From Bradyrhizobium sp. LTSP849 (GTDB taxonomy: Bacteria > Pseudomonadota > Alphaproteobacteria > Rhizobiales > Xanthobacteraceae), in NCBI RefSeq assembly GCF_000938255.1, contig NZ_JYMR01000045.1, positions 372,001 through 436,000 of the forward strand: a stretch of 64,000 nt of DNA, given 5' to 3'. Shown one piece after another: positions 24,576 to 37,467 of the stretch (the first letter of the stretch is position 1; each line of letters begins with the position of its first letter). The notes below the pieces were generated by a model. It saw only the letters and a program-made list of their open reading frames with translations. It did no database searches and had not been told where the DNA came from. Both the position numbers and the translations under genes were made by a program.

Positions 24576-25502
24576 TCAACCCCGTTGGTTGCGCGCGACC
24601 TGCCGCGGGCGCGCCTTGCCGGCGGACAGGCACACCACTTCGGAGATTTGCAGGAGCTGCCGCGCCAGCGGACTGGTCTTGCGCCAGACCATGCCGATGG
24701 TGCGCGAGGGCTCCGGGTCGCGAAAGCGCGAGAGCGAGACCGAGGCGGATCGCGTCTCCACCGACACCGCCATCTCCGGAATCAGGGTGACGCCGATGCC
24801 GGCGCTGACCATCTGGACCAACGTCGACAGCGAATTTGCGTCCAGCATCTCGCGTGGCGGTGCCGATTGCATGTTGCAGAACGACAGCGCCTGGTCGCGG
24901 AAACAATGTCCCTCTTCGAGCAGCAACAGCCGCATCTCGCGCATCATCTCGCGTGACGGCACCGGCGTCCCCGCATCCGTGCCCGGCCGCACCAGCAGGA
25001 ACTTCTCCTCGAACAGGGCGACTTCGGTGAGCGAAGGCTCGGACACCGGCAGCGCGACGATGGCGGTGTCGAGCCGGCCTTCGACCAGTTCCTGGATCAG
25101 CCGCGGCGTCATCGTCTCGCGCACGCGGATGTCGAGCTCCGGATGCATGCGCGTGAGATTCTTGGTGATTGTGGGCAGCAAATAAGGCGCGATCGTCGGG
25201 ATCATGCCGATGCGCAGGCGGCCGACAAAACGGTCCTGCGAGGCGCGGGCGAAATCGCCGAGCTCATCGACCGAGCGCAGGATGTCGCGGACGCGTGGTG
25301 CGAGCTCCTCGCCAAATCGCGTTAGCGCGACCTGCCGGGCGCTGCGCTCCAGCAGCAGGCCGCCGAGCGCCTCTTCCAGTTCCTTGATCTGCATCGACAG
25401 GGCCGGCTGTGAGATGGAACAGGACTCAGCCGCACGCCCGAAATGGCCATGACGCGCCAACGCGTCGAAATATCGCAGTTGGCGCATCGTCACGTTGACC
25501 AT
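24576..25502 (-). CDS. oxyR: LysR-type peroxide sensor OxyR
   Basis: 308 residues. It activates peroxide-defence genes after H2O2 oxidises two Cys into a disulfide. The helix-turn-helix is MRQLRYFDALARHGHFGRAA with SISQPALSMQIKELEEAL. The redox Cys pair is in GHCFRDQALSFC, 9 residues apart as in E. coli OxyR (Cys199 and Cys208). It is divergent from katG with a 114-nt intergenic region, the classical arrangement. The C-terminal tail is slightly extended (SAGKARPRQVARNQRG). Confidence 0.96.
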   Translation of the reverse strand: MVNVTMRQLRYFDALARHGHFGRAAESCSISQPALSMQIKELEEALGGLLLERSARQVALTRFGEELAPRVRDILRSVDELGDFARASQDRFVGRLRIGMIPTIAPYLLPTITKNLTRMHPELDIRVRETMTPRLIQELVEGRLDTAIVALPVSEPSLTEVALFEEKFLLVRPGTDAGTPVPSREMMREMRLLLLEEGHCFRDQALSFCNMQSAPPREMLDANSLSTLVQMVSAGIGVTLIPEMAVSVETRSASVSLSRFRDPEPSRTIGMVWRKTSPLARQLLQISEVVCLSAGKARPRQVARNQRG

Positions 25503-25616
25503 CAGAAAATCCTATCGCAGCGATCATTAAAGTCAACTTCCCCTGATGGAATGTGAAGCTTAGAGTGCTTCTACCTGGTCAAAGGCGCGAGTTCGACGCC
25601 ACCAGAGGAGGTATTC
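25503..25616. promoter_or_regulatory. oxyR-katG divergent regulatory region
   Basis: The 114-nt gap must contain both promoters and the OxyR site. An imperfect dyad TATCGCAGCGATCA lies at 25513-25526, close to the oxyR start, with an ATAG-like half-site on the minus strand next to it (GATAGGA). It is compatible with, but a poor match to, the tetranucleotide OxyR pattern. AGAGGAGG lies just before the katG ATG as a strong ribosome site. Confidence 0.4.
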
Positions 25617-27782
<2,166 letters not shown>

Positions 27783-27801
27783 TCCCAGCGATCAGTACAG
27801 C

Positions 27802-27843
27802 ACAAACAAAAAGGGCGGCCGAGAGGCCGCCCTTCGTGTTTTT
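27802..27843. terminator. Bidirectional intrinsic terminator between katG and pnp
   Basis: AAGGGCGGCC, loop GAGA, GGCCGCCCTT form a perfect 10-bp stem. On the minus strand it is followed by CTTTTTGTTTG, a strong signal for the end of the pnp transcript. On the plus strand CGTGTTTTT follows for katG. The two genes converge on it. Confidence 0.88.
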
Positions 27844-27857
27844 GGCTTTAGCGAGAT

Positions 27858-30014
<2,157 letters not shown>

Positions 30015-30020
30015 AGAGGT

Positions 30021-30046
30021 CTTCTTTCATGGGTTCTCGAAAGAAG
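30021..30046 (-). promoter_or_regulatory. Hairpin next to the pnp start, may cover the ribosome site
   Basis: CTTCTTTC and GAAAGAAG form a perfect 8-bp stem with a 10-nt loop, 7 nt before the pnp ATG on the minus strand. The 3' arm is purine-rich (GAAAGAAG) and is the best candidate for the pnp ribosome-binding site. The hairpin could therefore gate translation. Confidence 0.45.
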
Positions 30047-30063
30047 GGACGGCTCGAAAAACA

Positions 30064-30134
30064 AAAACCATGTCAAGATTGCAGGACGCTGATCGGAGCG
30101 GGCGATCAGCGTCCTGCGATCCTGCCATGGTTTT
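30064..30134 (-). promoter_or_regulatory. Long stem-loop in the pnp leader
   Basis: A 15-bp perfect stem (GCAGGACGCTGATCG with its complement, loop of 7 nt, 30081-30117) is framed by outer complementary arms AAAACCATG and CATGGTTTT (30064-30072 and 30126-30134). On the minus strand a T-rich stretch (TTTTTGTTTTT) follows. It may be an RNase III target as in the E. coli pnp leader, or a second terminator. Confidence 0.5.
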
Positions 30135-30356
30135 CGGATTTCGGATGGCGTCCATCCTTTCGGGTCATACGGGCGCCTTGCCCGTTGTGCCCAGCCGCCG
30201 GATTGCTGCTGGACTGTCAGTCGGCACGAACGCGAACACCGAATCGCGGTCTTCGCTTACATGCCCCGGATGCGAATCATCATTGGCCCGCACCCGATGT
30301 GCGCGTGAGCCTCGATCAAAAACCCTAAAATAAGCGCCTTCGCTCGAAACCACGCG

Positions 30357-30382
30357 CAAAAACGCGCGCCGATGGCGCGCGC
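30357..30382 (-). terminator. Intrinsic terminator after rpsO
   Basis: On the minus strand CGCGCGCC, loop ATC, GGCGCGCG is followed directly by TTTTTGCGCG. It lies 8 nt after the rpsO stop and so would limit read-through from the rimP-rpsO operon into pnp. The rest of the 376-nt rpsO-pnp gap to the pnp leader hairpins shows no gene. Confidence 0.8.
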
Positions 30383-30390
30383 AAGAACTC

Positions 30391-30660
30391 TTAACGACGA
30401 ATGTTGTGCTTCTCGAGCAGCGCCTTGTAGCGCGCCTCATCCCGCTTCTTCACGTAGTCGAGGAGCGAGCGGCGGGTCGACACCAGCTTCAAGAGGCCGC
30501 GACGCGAATGGTTGTCCTTCACGTGGGTCTTGAAATGGCTCGTGAGGTTGTTGATGCGTTCCGAAAGGATCGCGACCTGCACCTCGGGCGAACCGGTGTC
30601 GCCGGCTTTGTTGGCATTCGTCTTGATGACTTCCGCTTTGCGTTCTGCGGCAATCGACAT
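30391..30660 (-). CDS. rpsO: 30S ribosomal protein S15
   Basis: 89 residues from the ATG at 30660 (MSIAAERKAEVI), the usual S15 length. It binds 16S rRNA early in 30S assembly. The conserved GDTGSPEVQVAILSERINNL, HFKTHVKDNHSRRGLLKLVS and RRSLLDYVKKRD are all present. It begins 2 nt after the truB stop and is followed by an intrinsic terminator and pnp, the order found in most bacteria. Confidence 0.99.
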   Translation of the reverse strand: MSIAAERKAEVIKTNANKAGDTGSPEVQVAILSERINNLTSHFKTHVKDNHSRRGLLKLVSTRRSLLDYVKKRDEARYKALLEKHNIRR

Positions 30661-30662
30661 CG

Positions 30663-31784
30663 TCAATTTCTCTCGTTGCGACCGGAGCTGGCAGTCAGGC
30701 CGGTCAGGTTGAACACACGCTTGGGGATGATTTCGCCATTGCCAACTTCAGCAAGCGCCAGAAGACGGCCTGCCACCGTGACATAGACTGTGCCGCTACT
30801 TGTGGGCGCATCCCGTCCGCGCAATAAAACGGCTTGGCCCCGATGGAGCCTTGCCGCATCAGCCCGAGTGACGGCCAGTGCCGGGATGTCGTCCAGCGCG
30901 GTCTCAACGGGCATAAGCGCGTCGGCGAGGCTCCCCTCGCCGGACGCGGCTCTATCGCACAAAGCCTCCAACTGATCCAGCGGAATCATGTCGTTCTCGC
31001 CGAATGGGCCGACCAGGGTCCGCCGCAGCGCGCAGATATGGCCGTAAGTGCCGAGAATCCGGCCCATATCGCGGGCGATCGCGCGGACATAGGTGCCCTT
31101 GCCGCACTCGGCCTCGAACGTGGATCTGCCGCTATCTGGTTGATCTGCAAGGGATAAATGATGAATCACGACCGGGCGCGGGGCCAGTTCCACGATCTCG
31201 CCGTCGCGGGCGAGGTCATAGGCGCGCTCGCCCTGGACCTTGATGGCGGAATAGCGCGGCGGAACCTGCTCGATCACCCCGGTAAAGCGGGGCAGCAGGG
31301 CCTCGATGGCCTCGCGCGTGGGGCGCTGGTCGGACGTATGAGTCACCCGGCCCTCGACGTCGTCGGTGTCGCGTTCCTCGCCCCAGCAGACCGTGAAGCG
31401 GTAGCGCTTGCGGCCGTCCATGACGAAGGGAACCGTCTTGGTGGCCTCTCCAAGCGCGATCGGCAGGCCGCCGGAGGCGAGCGGATCGAGCGTGCCGGCA
31501 TGACCGGCGCGCTTGGCGTTGAACAGGCGCTTGAGCACGGCGACCGCCTGGGTCGACGTCATGCCGATCGGCTTGTCGAGCACGACCCAGCCGTGAACGT
31601 CGCGCCGGTCGCGGCGCGGCTGCTGACCCTTCTGCTGCTTGTTGGCCCGCGGATCGTTGTTGACGCGACGCGTCTCCTGCTGCGGCTGAATATCGCCGCC
31701 GACGTCTGCAAAATTATTTTTCTGCACGTCGCGCGTATCGGGCTCTTCGCTGCCGATTGTGCCGTGAGCCGGGTCCATCATCAT
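30663..31784 (-). CDS. truB: tRNA pseudouridine(55) synthase TruB
   Basis: 373 residues, catalysing pseudouridine-55 formation in the tRNA T-loop. Catalytic Asp is in GHAGTLDPLASG. The family stretches GWVVLDKPIGMTS, VPPRYSAIKVQGERAYDLAR and GTYVRAIARDMG are clear. There is an unusual hydrophilic N-terminal extension of about 63 residues rich in Gln, Arg and Asp (ETRRVNNDPRANKQQKGQQP), which may be disordered or mean that translation starts later. It overlaps rbfA by 4 nt. Confidence 0.96.
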   Translation of the reverse strand: MMMDPAHGTIGSEEPDTRDVQKNNFADVGGDIQPQQETRRVNNDPRANKQQKGQQPRRDRRDVHGWVVLDKPIGMTSTQAVAVLKRLFNAKRAGHAGTLDPLASGGLPIALGEATKTVPFVMDGRKRYRFTVCWGEERDTDDVEGRVTHTSDQRPTREAIEALLPRFTGVIEQVPPRYSAIKVQGERAYDLARDGEIVELAPRPVVIHHLSLADQPDSGRSTFEAECGKGTYVRAIARDMGRILGTYGHICALRRTLVGPFGENDMIPLDQLEALCDRAASGEGSLADALMPVETALDDIPALAVTRADAARLHRGQAVLLRGRDAPTSSGTVYVTVAGRLLALAEVGNGEIIPKRVFNLTGLTASSGRNERN

Positions 31785-32212
31785 TGCTCTTCTTCCCGAT
31801 CCGCATCCGGATCCTGTTCCAAGTCCTTCTGCACCGCAGGTGTTCGCAAAAGCTTCTCGATCCGTTCCGCTTCGTCGAATCGTTCGTCGGCGCGGAAGCG
31901 AAGGTCAGGTGCAAATTTCAGGTTAACGCGCCGCGCGACGTCGCCGCGCAGGAATTTCTTGTTGCGCTCAAGCGCAGCGAGAACCACCTCGGTGTCGCGG
32001 CCACCGAGCGGCATCACGTAGATTGTCGCGAGCTTCAGGTCGGGCGACATCCGTACCTCCGGCACGGTGATGATGTGACCTTCGAGATCCGCATCATGCA
32101 CACTGCCTTGCGCCAGAATCTCGGCTATCGCGTGGCGAACCTGCTCGCCGACACGCAGCTGACGCTGCGAGGCGCCGGGTGCGGAACTCTTCTTCTGGTG
32201 GTGGCGGGGCAT
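31781..32212 (-). CDS. rbfA: Ribosome-binding factor A
   Basis: 143 residues. A KH-fold protein assisting late 30S maturation. Family signs are QRQLRVGEQVRHAIAEILAQ, the central TVPEVRMSPDLKLATIYVMPL and the FAPDLRFRADERFDEAERIE ending. Its stop overlaps the truB start by 4 nt. The 156-nt gap to infB contains a 10-bp hairpin. Confidence 0.96.
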   Translation of the reverse strand: MPRHHQKKSSAPGASQRQLRVGEQVRHAIAEILAQGSVHDADLEGHIITVPEVRMSPDLKLATIYVMPLGGRDTEVVLAALERNKKFLRGDVARRVNLKFAPDLRFRADERFDEAERIEKLLRTPAVQKDLEQDPDADREEEQ

Positions 32213-32289
32213 AGTTCGAAATCACCTCGTCATGCCCGTGTTTGGGACATGGGCATTGTCATTTGTCCTGCTGAAACGAATGAGGCGTG

Positions 32290-32314
32290 GATGGCCGGAA
32301 AAAATCCGGCCATC
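32290..32314 (-). promoter_or_regulatory. Hairpin between infB and rbfA
   Basis: GATGGCCGGA and TCCGGCCATC form a perfect 10-bp stem around a 5-nt A/T loop, 55 nt after the infB stop. No T-tract follows on the minus strand, so a processing or stability hairpin is more likely than a terminator inside this operon. Confidence 0.35.
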
Positions 32315-32368
32315 GCACTCCCGCAATTTCAGTTCAAAAAGATCCGCGCGCTTCGGTAAGATTTGGAC

Positions 32369-35077
32369 TTACAGGGAGCGCTGGATCGTCTCCACGCGAT
32401 AACACTCGATCACGTCACCGGCACGCATGTCGTGATAGTTCTCGAAGGCCATGCCGCATTCCTGGCCGGCCTGGACTTCCTTCACTTCGTCCTTGAAGCG
32501 CTTCAGCGTCGACAGCTTGCCTTCGTGCACGACGACGTTGTCGCGGATCAGACGCACATTGGCGCCGCGTTCCACGGTGCCGTCGGTGACGCGGCAGCCG
32601 GCAACCTTGCCGACCTTGGAGATGTTGAAGATCTCCAGGATCGAGGCGTTGCCGAGCATGGTTTCGCGCAAGGTCGGCGCGAGCAGGCCGCTCATCGCCT
32701 TCTTCACGTCGTCCACGAGGTCGTAGATGATGTTGTAGTAGCGGATTTCGATGCCGTTGCGCTTGGCGGCGGCAGCGGCTTCCTTGTTGGCACGAACGCT
32801 GAAGCCGATGATCGCGGCGTTGAAACCTTCCGCGAGCGTCACGTCCGACTCCGAGATGCCGCCGACGCCGGCATGCAGGATGCGGGCTGCGACTTCGTCG
32901 GTGCCGAGCTTCTCCAGCGAGCCGAGGATCGCTTCCAGCGAGCCCTGCACGTCGGCCTTGATGATCAGCGGGAATTCCTTGCGGCCCGCGGTCTTCAACT
33001 GCGACATCATCTGCTCGAGCGAGCCGCGCATGCCGGAGATCGAGGCAGCCGCGTTCTCGCGCTTTTGGTGCGCGCGGTAGCTGGTGACCTGGCGGGCGCG
33101 GGCTTCGTTCTCGACGACGGCGAGACGATCGCCGGCTTCCGGCGGACCGTTGAAGCCGAGCACCTCGACCGGGACCGACGGACCCGCTTCCTGCACCGTC
33201 TCGCCCTGATCGGAGATCAGCGCGCGGACGCGGCCCATCTCGGCGCCGGCGACGATGATGTCGCCGACACGGAGCGTGCCGCGCTGGACCAGCACGGTCG
33301 CAACCGGACCACGACCGCGATCGAGCTTGGCTTCGATCACGGTGCCTTCGGCCGGGCGCTCCGAATTGGTCTTCAGGTCGAGGATGTCGGCCTGGAGCGC
33401 GATCATCTCGAGCAGCTTGTCGAGATTGGTCTTGTTCTTGGCGGACACTTCGACGTCGACGACTTCGCCGCCGAACGACTCGACCTGCACCTCGTGCTGA
33501 AGCAGCTCGGTGCGGACGCGCTCGGGCTTGGCGTCGGGCTTGTCGATCTTGTTGATGGCAACAATGATCGGCACGCGCGCCGCCTTGGCGTGGTTGATGG
33601 CTTCGATCGTCTGCGGCATGACGCCGTCATCGGCCGCAACCACCAGCACGACGATGTCGGTGACCTTGGCGCCGCGGGCGCGCATCGCGGTAAACGCGGC
33701 GTGGCCGGGCGTGTCGATGAAGGTGATCTTCTTGCCGCTTTCGGGCGACAGCACCTGATAGGCGCCGATATGCTGGGTGATGCCGCCGGCTTCGCCGGAG
33801 ACAACGTTGGCATGACGGAGCGCGTCGAGCAGCGAGGTCTTGCCGTGGTCGACGTGACCCATCACGGTCACGACCGGCGAGCGGGTCTCGGTGTCGGTGG
33901 AGTCCTCGATGGCGTCGAACAGGCCTTCTTCGACGTCGGACGCCGCCACGCGCTTCACGGTGTGGCCGAGTTCTTCGGCGATCAGCTGCGCGGTGTCGGC
34001 ATCGATCACGTCGGTGATCTTGTGCATCGCGCCCTGCTTCATCAGCATGCGGATGACGTCGACCGCGCGCTCGGCCATGCGGTTGGCGAGTTCCTGGATG
34101 GTGATCGCTTCCGGAATGATCACCTCGCGGATCAGCTTTTCCTTCGGCTCGTTCGAGGCATGGCCCTTCAGGCGCTGGGTACGGCGGCGGAACGAGGCGA
34201 TCGAGCGCTCGCGCACCTCGTCGGCATTGAGCGCGGTGACGAGTGTCAGGCGGCCGCGTTCCTTCTGCGGACCCGGCTTGTGCGTGGTCTTGGGGGCTGC
34301 CACGGGACGCATGGCGCCGCCGGGACCGCGACGGATCTGGCGCGGACCGTCATCCTCGTCCGGTCCGGCTGCGACGCCGGGGGCGCGAGCCGCCGGTCCA
34401 CCCGGCCGCTGTGCGGTCGTTGTCGCAGGTCGCGCTGTCGTCGTTCCGGGTCGCCCTGTGGTCGTGGTCGTCGCAGGTCGCGCCGTGGTCGGCGCGGAGC
34501 GCGGTGCGCTGGCCGCCGGTGCGGCCGTCGCCGTGCGTGCCGCAGATTGCGACTGCTCGCCCTCGCCAAAGCGCTTCTTGGCCTCGGTCTCGGCCTTGCG
34601 CTTGGCTTCCTCTTCATGGCGATGCCGCTCGTCCTCGGCCTTGCGGCGGGCTTCGGCGGCTTCGCGCTCGACACGCTCGGCGCTTTCGCGGACGGCGCGG
34701 CGCTGGGCTTCGTCTTCGGCCTGGCGGCGCTCTTCGACTTCGCGCACCTTGGCATCGGCCAGCGCGCTGGCGCGGGCGGAACGTTCGTCCTCGGTCAGGG
34801 TGCGCAGCACCACGCCGGAGCCGGAGTTACGCGGCGGAGCGGGGCGCGCGGGAGCGGGTGCAGGCGCGGCCGGAGCCGGCTTTGCAACAACCGTGGGAGC
34901 CTGCGGCTCGGGGCTGCCGTCGATACGGCGCTTGCCGCGCTTCTCGACCACGACCTGCTTGCTGCGGCCATGGCTGAAGCTCTGGCGCACAGTGCCCGTT
35001 TCGACGCGCGGCTTGAGCGATAGCGTCTTGCTCGGAACGCTCAGCTTCTTGTCGTCAGGGGTCTTGGTATCAACCAT
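32369..35077 (-). CDS. infB: Translation initiation factor IF-2
   Basis: 902 residues. A GTPase that brings initiator tRNA to the 30S subunit. A long, charged N-terminus (to about residue 300) is rich in Ala, Pro, Arg and Glu repeats, with the alphaproteobacterial IF2-N insertions. The G domain follows: G1 GHVDHGKTSLLDALR, G3 DTPGHAAF, G4 NKIDKPDAK. The remainder carries the beta-barrel and C1/C2 domains. Length suits the N-terminally extended class. It lies between ylxR and rbfA as usual. Confidence 0.98.
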   Translation of the reverse strand: MVDTKTPDDKKLSVPSKTLSLKPRVETGTVRQSFSHGRSKQVVVEKRGKRRIDGSPEPQAPTVVAKPAPAAPAPAPARPAPPRNSGSGVVLRTLTEDERSARASALADAKVREVEERRQAEDEAQRRAVRESAERVEREAAEARRKAEDERHRHEEEAKRKAETEAKKRFGEGEQSQSAARTATAAPAASAPRSAPTTARPATTTTTGRPGTTTARPATTTAQRPGGPAARAPGVAAGPDEDDGPRQIRRGPGGAMRPVAAPKTTHKPGPQKERGRLTLVTALNADEVRERSIASFRRRTQRLKGHASNEPKEKLIREVIIPEAITIQELANRMAERAVDVIRMLMKQGAMHKITDVIDADTAQLIAEELGHTVKRVAASDVEEGLFDAIEDSTDTETRSPVVTVMGHVDHGKTSLLDALRHANVVSGEAGGITQHIGAYQVLSPESGKKITFIDTPGHAAFTAMRARGAKVTDIVVLVVAADDGVMPQTIEAINHAKAARVPIIVAINKIDKPDAKPERVRTELLQHEVQVESFGGEVVDVEVSAKNKTNLDKLLEMIALQADILDLKTNSERPAEGTVIEAKLDRGRGPVATVLVQRGTLRVGDIIVAGAEMGRVRALISDQGETVQEAGPSVPVEVLGFNGPPEAGDRLAVVENEARARQVTSYRAHQKRENAAASISGMRGSLEQMMSQLKTAGRKEFPLIIKADVQGSLEAILGSLEKLGTDEVAARILHAGVGGISESDVTLAEGFNAAIIGFSVRANKEAAAAAKRNGIEIRYYNIIYDLVDDVKKAMSGLLAPTLRETMLGNASILEIFNISKVGKVAGCRVTDGTVERGANVRLIRDNVVVHEGKLSTLKRFKDEVKEVQAGQECGMAFENYHDMRAGDVIECYRVETIQRSL

Positions 35078-35147
35078 TCAGCAGTCCTAATCCTGATCTT
35101 GTTAACGTTGTGCGTTGCCGCACCGTTCTGTCGGGGGTCGTTGTCTC

Positions 35148-35831
35148 TCAGAAATCCTGGCCGTGCTTTTCGGCAGTCTTGTCATCGTCCGCCAGCCGGT
35201 ATCGGACCAGCATCTGGCTACGTGACAGGAATGTCTTGCTCGCCGGGCCCGCAAGCAGGGCAGCATGTATCACATTTGACCGGGTAAGTGCCAAATCCAA
35301 TTCTATCGATTTCAATGCGGTAACGACGGGAATCGGCAGCTTGGCACCGCGATTTTCGTCATTTTGCCGCGCCAGCATGTCCAATTTGCGGATTCCGTCC
35401 GCGGCCCCGTCGCTGGCATGGATCAGGACCTCGACCGTGCCTTCCCGCAGGGCGCTTTCGACCTTGCCGAAGCCGGCAACGATCTGCCGCGCCTTGGCAG
35501 CAATCCCAAGGGCTTCGGTGACGCTCCGAACCAGGAGCGCCTCGATGTCGGCGGGAAGCGTCGGAGGAATGCGCAGATCGCGCTTGAAGGCTTTGGTAAA
35601 TTGGTGACGACGGGCGGCTTCCGCAACCACCTGTCGCGATGCCGTCACCCACATGCCCCGTCCGGGCAGCTTGCGCTTGAGATCGGGAACTATCTGCCCG
35701 TCCGGCGATAGGACGAAGCGGATCAGCTCGTCGATCGGCCGGACCTCGCGGCTGACCACGCACATCCGCATGGTCGCGGACCTTTCGGTCCGCGGGCCAT
35801 TGTCGAGATCGTGGTCAGTATCTGCGAGCAT
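35148..35831 (-). CDS. ylxR: YlxR-family RNA-binding protein fused to an L7Ae-like domain
   Basis: 227 residues, usually annotated as YlxR or DUF448, between nusA and infB. The N-terminal YlxR fold (residues about 20-95) shows MRMCVVSREVRPIDELIRF, LPGRGMWVTASR and AFKRDLR. The C-terminal part (about 100-200) resembles the L7Ae/L30e fold (LVRSVTEALGIAAKARQIVAGFGKVESALR, then VEVLIHASDGAADGI). This composite arrangement is known in alphaproteobacteria. The precise role is unknown; YlxR is proposed to affect transcription and RNase P. Confidence 0.88.
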   Translation of the reverse strand: MLADTDHDLDNGPRTERSATMRMCVVSREVRPIDELIRFVLSPDGQIVPDLKRKLPGRGMWVTASRQVVAEAARRHQFTKAFKRDLRIPPTLPADIEALLVRSVTEALGIAAKARQIVAGFGKVESALREGTVEVLIHASDGAADGIRKLDMLARQNDENRGAKLPIPVVTALKSIELDLALTRSNVIHAALLAGPASKTFLSRSQMLVRYRLADDDKTAEKHGQDF

Positions 35832-35854
35832 CCGGGCGACATTCTCCTTGGCCC

Positions 35855-37465
35855 TTAAGCCGGCTGATCTTCAGCCGCCTCAGCCTCTTCGGCCGGCTTG
35901 GCCAGGTCGGCTTCGGTGATCCAGCCCGCCTTGACGCGCGCCTGCATGATCATCGATTCAGCATCGTCACGGGAGACGCCGAGGCCTTCGAGCGCACCGG
36001 GGAATTTGGTCTGCTCGCCGCCTTCCTTGCGCTCGGTCCAGCCGACCAGATCGTCGGTGGCGCAGCCGGCGAGATCGTCGACCGACTTGATGTCGTTCTC
36101 GCCGAACTTCACCAGCATCTTCAAGGTCACGCCGGGCACATCCTTGACCGCGTCCTCGACGCCGAGTTCCTTGCGCCGGGCTTCGATCTCGGCTTCCTGC
36201 TGGTCGAGATATTCACGGGCGCGGTTCTGGAGTTCCTGCGCGGTCTCCTCGTCGAAGCCCTCGATGCCGGCGAGTTCCTTGATGTCCACCATCGCGAGTT
36301 CCTCGACCGAGGTGAAGCCTTCGGAGGCGAGCAACTGGCCGACCACCTCGTCGACATTGAGCGATTCCATGAAGACGCGGGTGGAGTTCTCGAAATCGGC
36401 CTGGCGGCGCTCCGATTCTTCCTGCTCGGTCAGGATGTCGATGTCCCAGCCGGTGAGCTGCGAGGCGAGGCGGACGTTCTGGCCGCGGCGGCCGATCGCC
36501 AGCGAGAGCTGGTTGTTGGTGTCGGGCACCACGACCTCGATGCGCTCGCGGTCCTCGTCGATGACGACCTTGGACACTTCGGCGGGCGCCAGCGCGTTGA
36601 CCACGAAGGTCGCGATGTCGGGCGACCACGGAATGATGTCGATCTTCTCGCCCTGCAATTCGTTCACCACCGCCTGCACGCGCGAGCCGCGCATGCCGAC
36701 GCAGGCGCCGACCGGATCAACCGAGGAATCACGGGAAATCACGCCGATTTTCGCACGCGAGCCCGGATCGCGGGCAACCGCCTTGATCTCGACGATGCCG
36801 TCATAGATTTCCGGCACTTCCTGCGCGAACAGTTTCGCCATGAACTGCGGATGGGTGCGGGAGAGAAAGATCTGCGGCCCGCGGGTTTCGCGGCGGACGT
36901 CGAAGATGTAGGCACGGACGCGGTCGCCGTTGCGGAACACCTCGCGCGGCAGCATCTCGTCGCGGCGGATGATGGCTTCGCCACGGCCGAGATCGACGAT
37001 CACGCTGCCATATTCGACGCGCTTGACGACGCCGTTGACGATGTCGCCGATGCGGTCCTTGAATTCCTGATATTGCCGGTCGCGCTCAGCCTCGCGCACC
37101 TTCTGCACGATCACCTGCTTGGCCGATTGCGCGGCGATGCGGCCATATTCCAGCGGCGGCAGGGTGTCGGCGATGGTGTCGCCGACCTGTGCGCCTGGGT
37201 TGGCGCGCTGCGCATCCACCAGCGAGATCTGGTTGGAGTGGTTCTCGACATTGTCGACAACCAGCATGTGGCGCGACAGCCGGAGCTCGCCCTTCTTCGG
37301 GTCGATCTCGGCGTGAACGTCAGTCTCGCTGCCGTAACGCGCGCGCGCCGCCTTGGCGATGGCGTCCTCCATCGCGGCGATGACGATGCCGCGGTCGATC
37401 GATTTCTCGCGCGCAACGGCGTCGGCGATCTGGAGCAGTTCGAGTCGATTGGCGCTGACTGCCAT
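35855..37465 (-). CDS. nusA: Transcription termination/antitermination factor NusA
   Basis: 536 residues. Binds RNA polymerase and nascent RNA to control pausing and termination. Domains in order: N-terminal polymerase-binding (LLQIADAVAREKSIDRGIVI), S1 (DIVNGVVKRVEYGSVIVDLG), KH1/KH2 (GVISRDSSVDPVGACVGMRG, then EVVVPDTNNQLSLAIGRRGQ), and a C-terminal tail with a helix-hairpin-helix-like repeat plus an acidic end. It starts 3 nt after the rimP stop. It may feed back on the operon leader attenuator. Confidence 0.98.
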   Translation of the reverse strand: MAVSANRLELLQIADAVAREKSIDRGIVIAAMEDAIAKAARARYGSETDVHAEIDPKKGELRLSRHMLVVDNVENHSNQISLVDAQRANPGAQVGDTIADTLPPLEYGRIAAQSAKQVIVQKVREAERDRQYQEFKDRIGDIVNGVVKRVEYGSVIVDLGRGEAIIRRDEMLPREVFRNGDRVRAYIFDVRRETRGPQIFLSRTHPQFMAKLFAQEVPEIYDGIVEIKAVARDPGSRAKIGVISRDSSVDPVGACVGMRGSRVQAVVNELQGEKIDIIPWSPDIATFVVNALAPAEVSKVVIDEDRERIEVVVPDTNNQLSLAIGRRGQNVRLASQLTGWDIDILTEQEESERRQADFENSTRVFMESLNVDEVVGQLLASEGFTSVEELAMVDIKELAGIEGFDEETAQELQNRAREYLDQQEAEIEARRKELGVEDAVKDVPGVTLKMLVKFGENDIKSVDDLAGCATDDLVGWTERKEGGEQTKFPGALEGLGVSRDDAESMIMQARVKAGWITEADLAKPAEEAEAAEDQPA

Positions 37466-37467
37466 GG

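Noticed and set aside
32363..35023. Long open frame opposite infB (about 886 codons, plus)
   Set aside because: Antisense shadow of IF-2 with repetitive composition; no recognisable domain.
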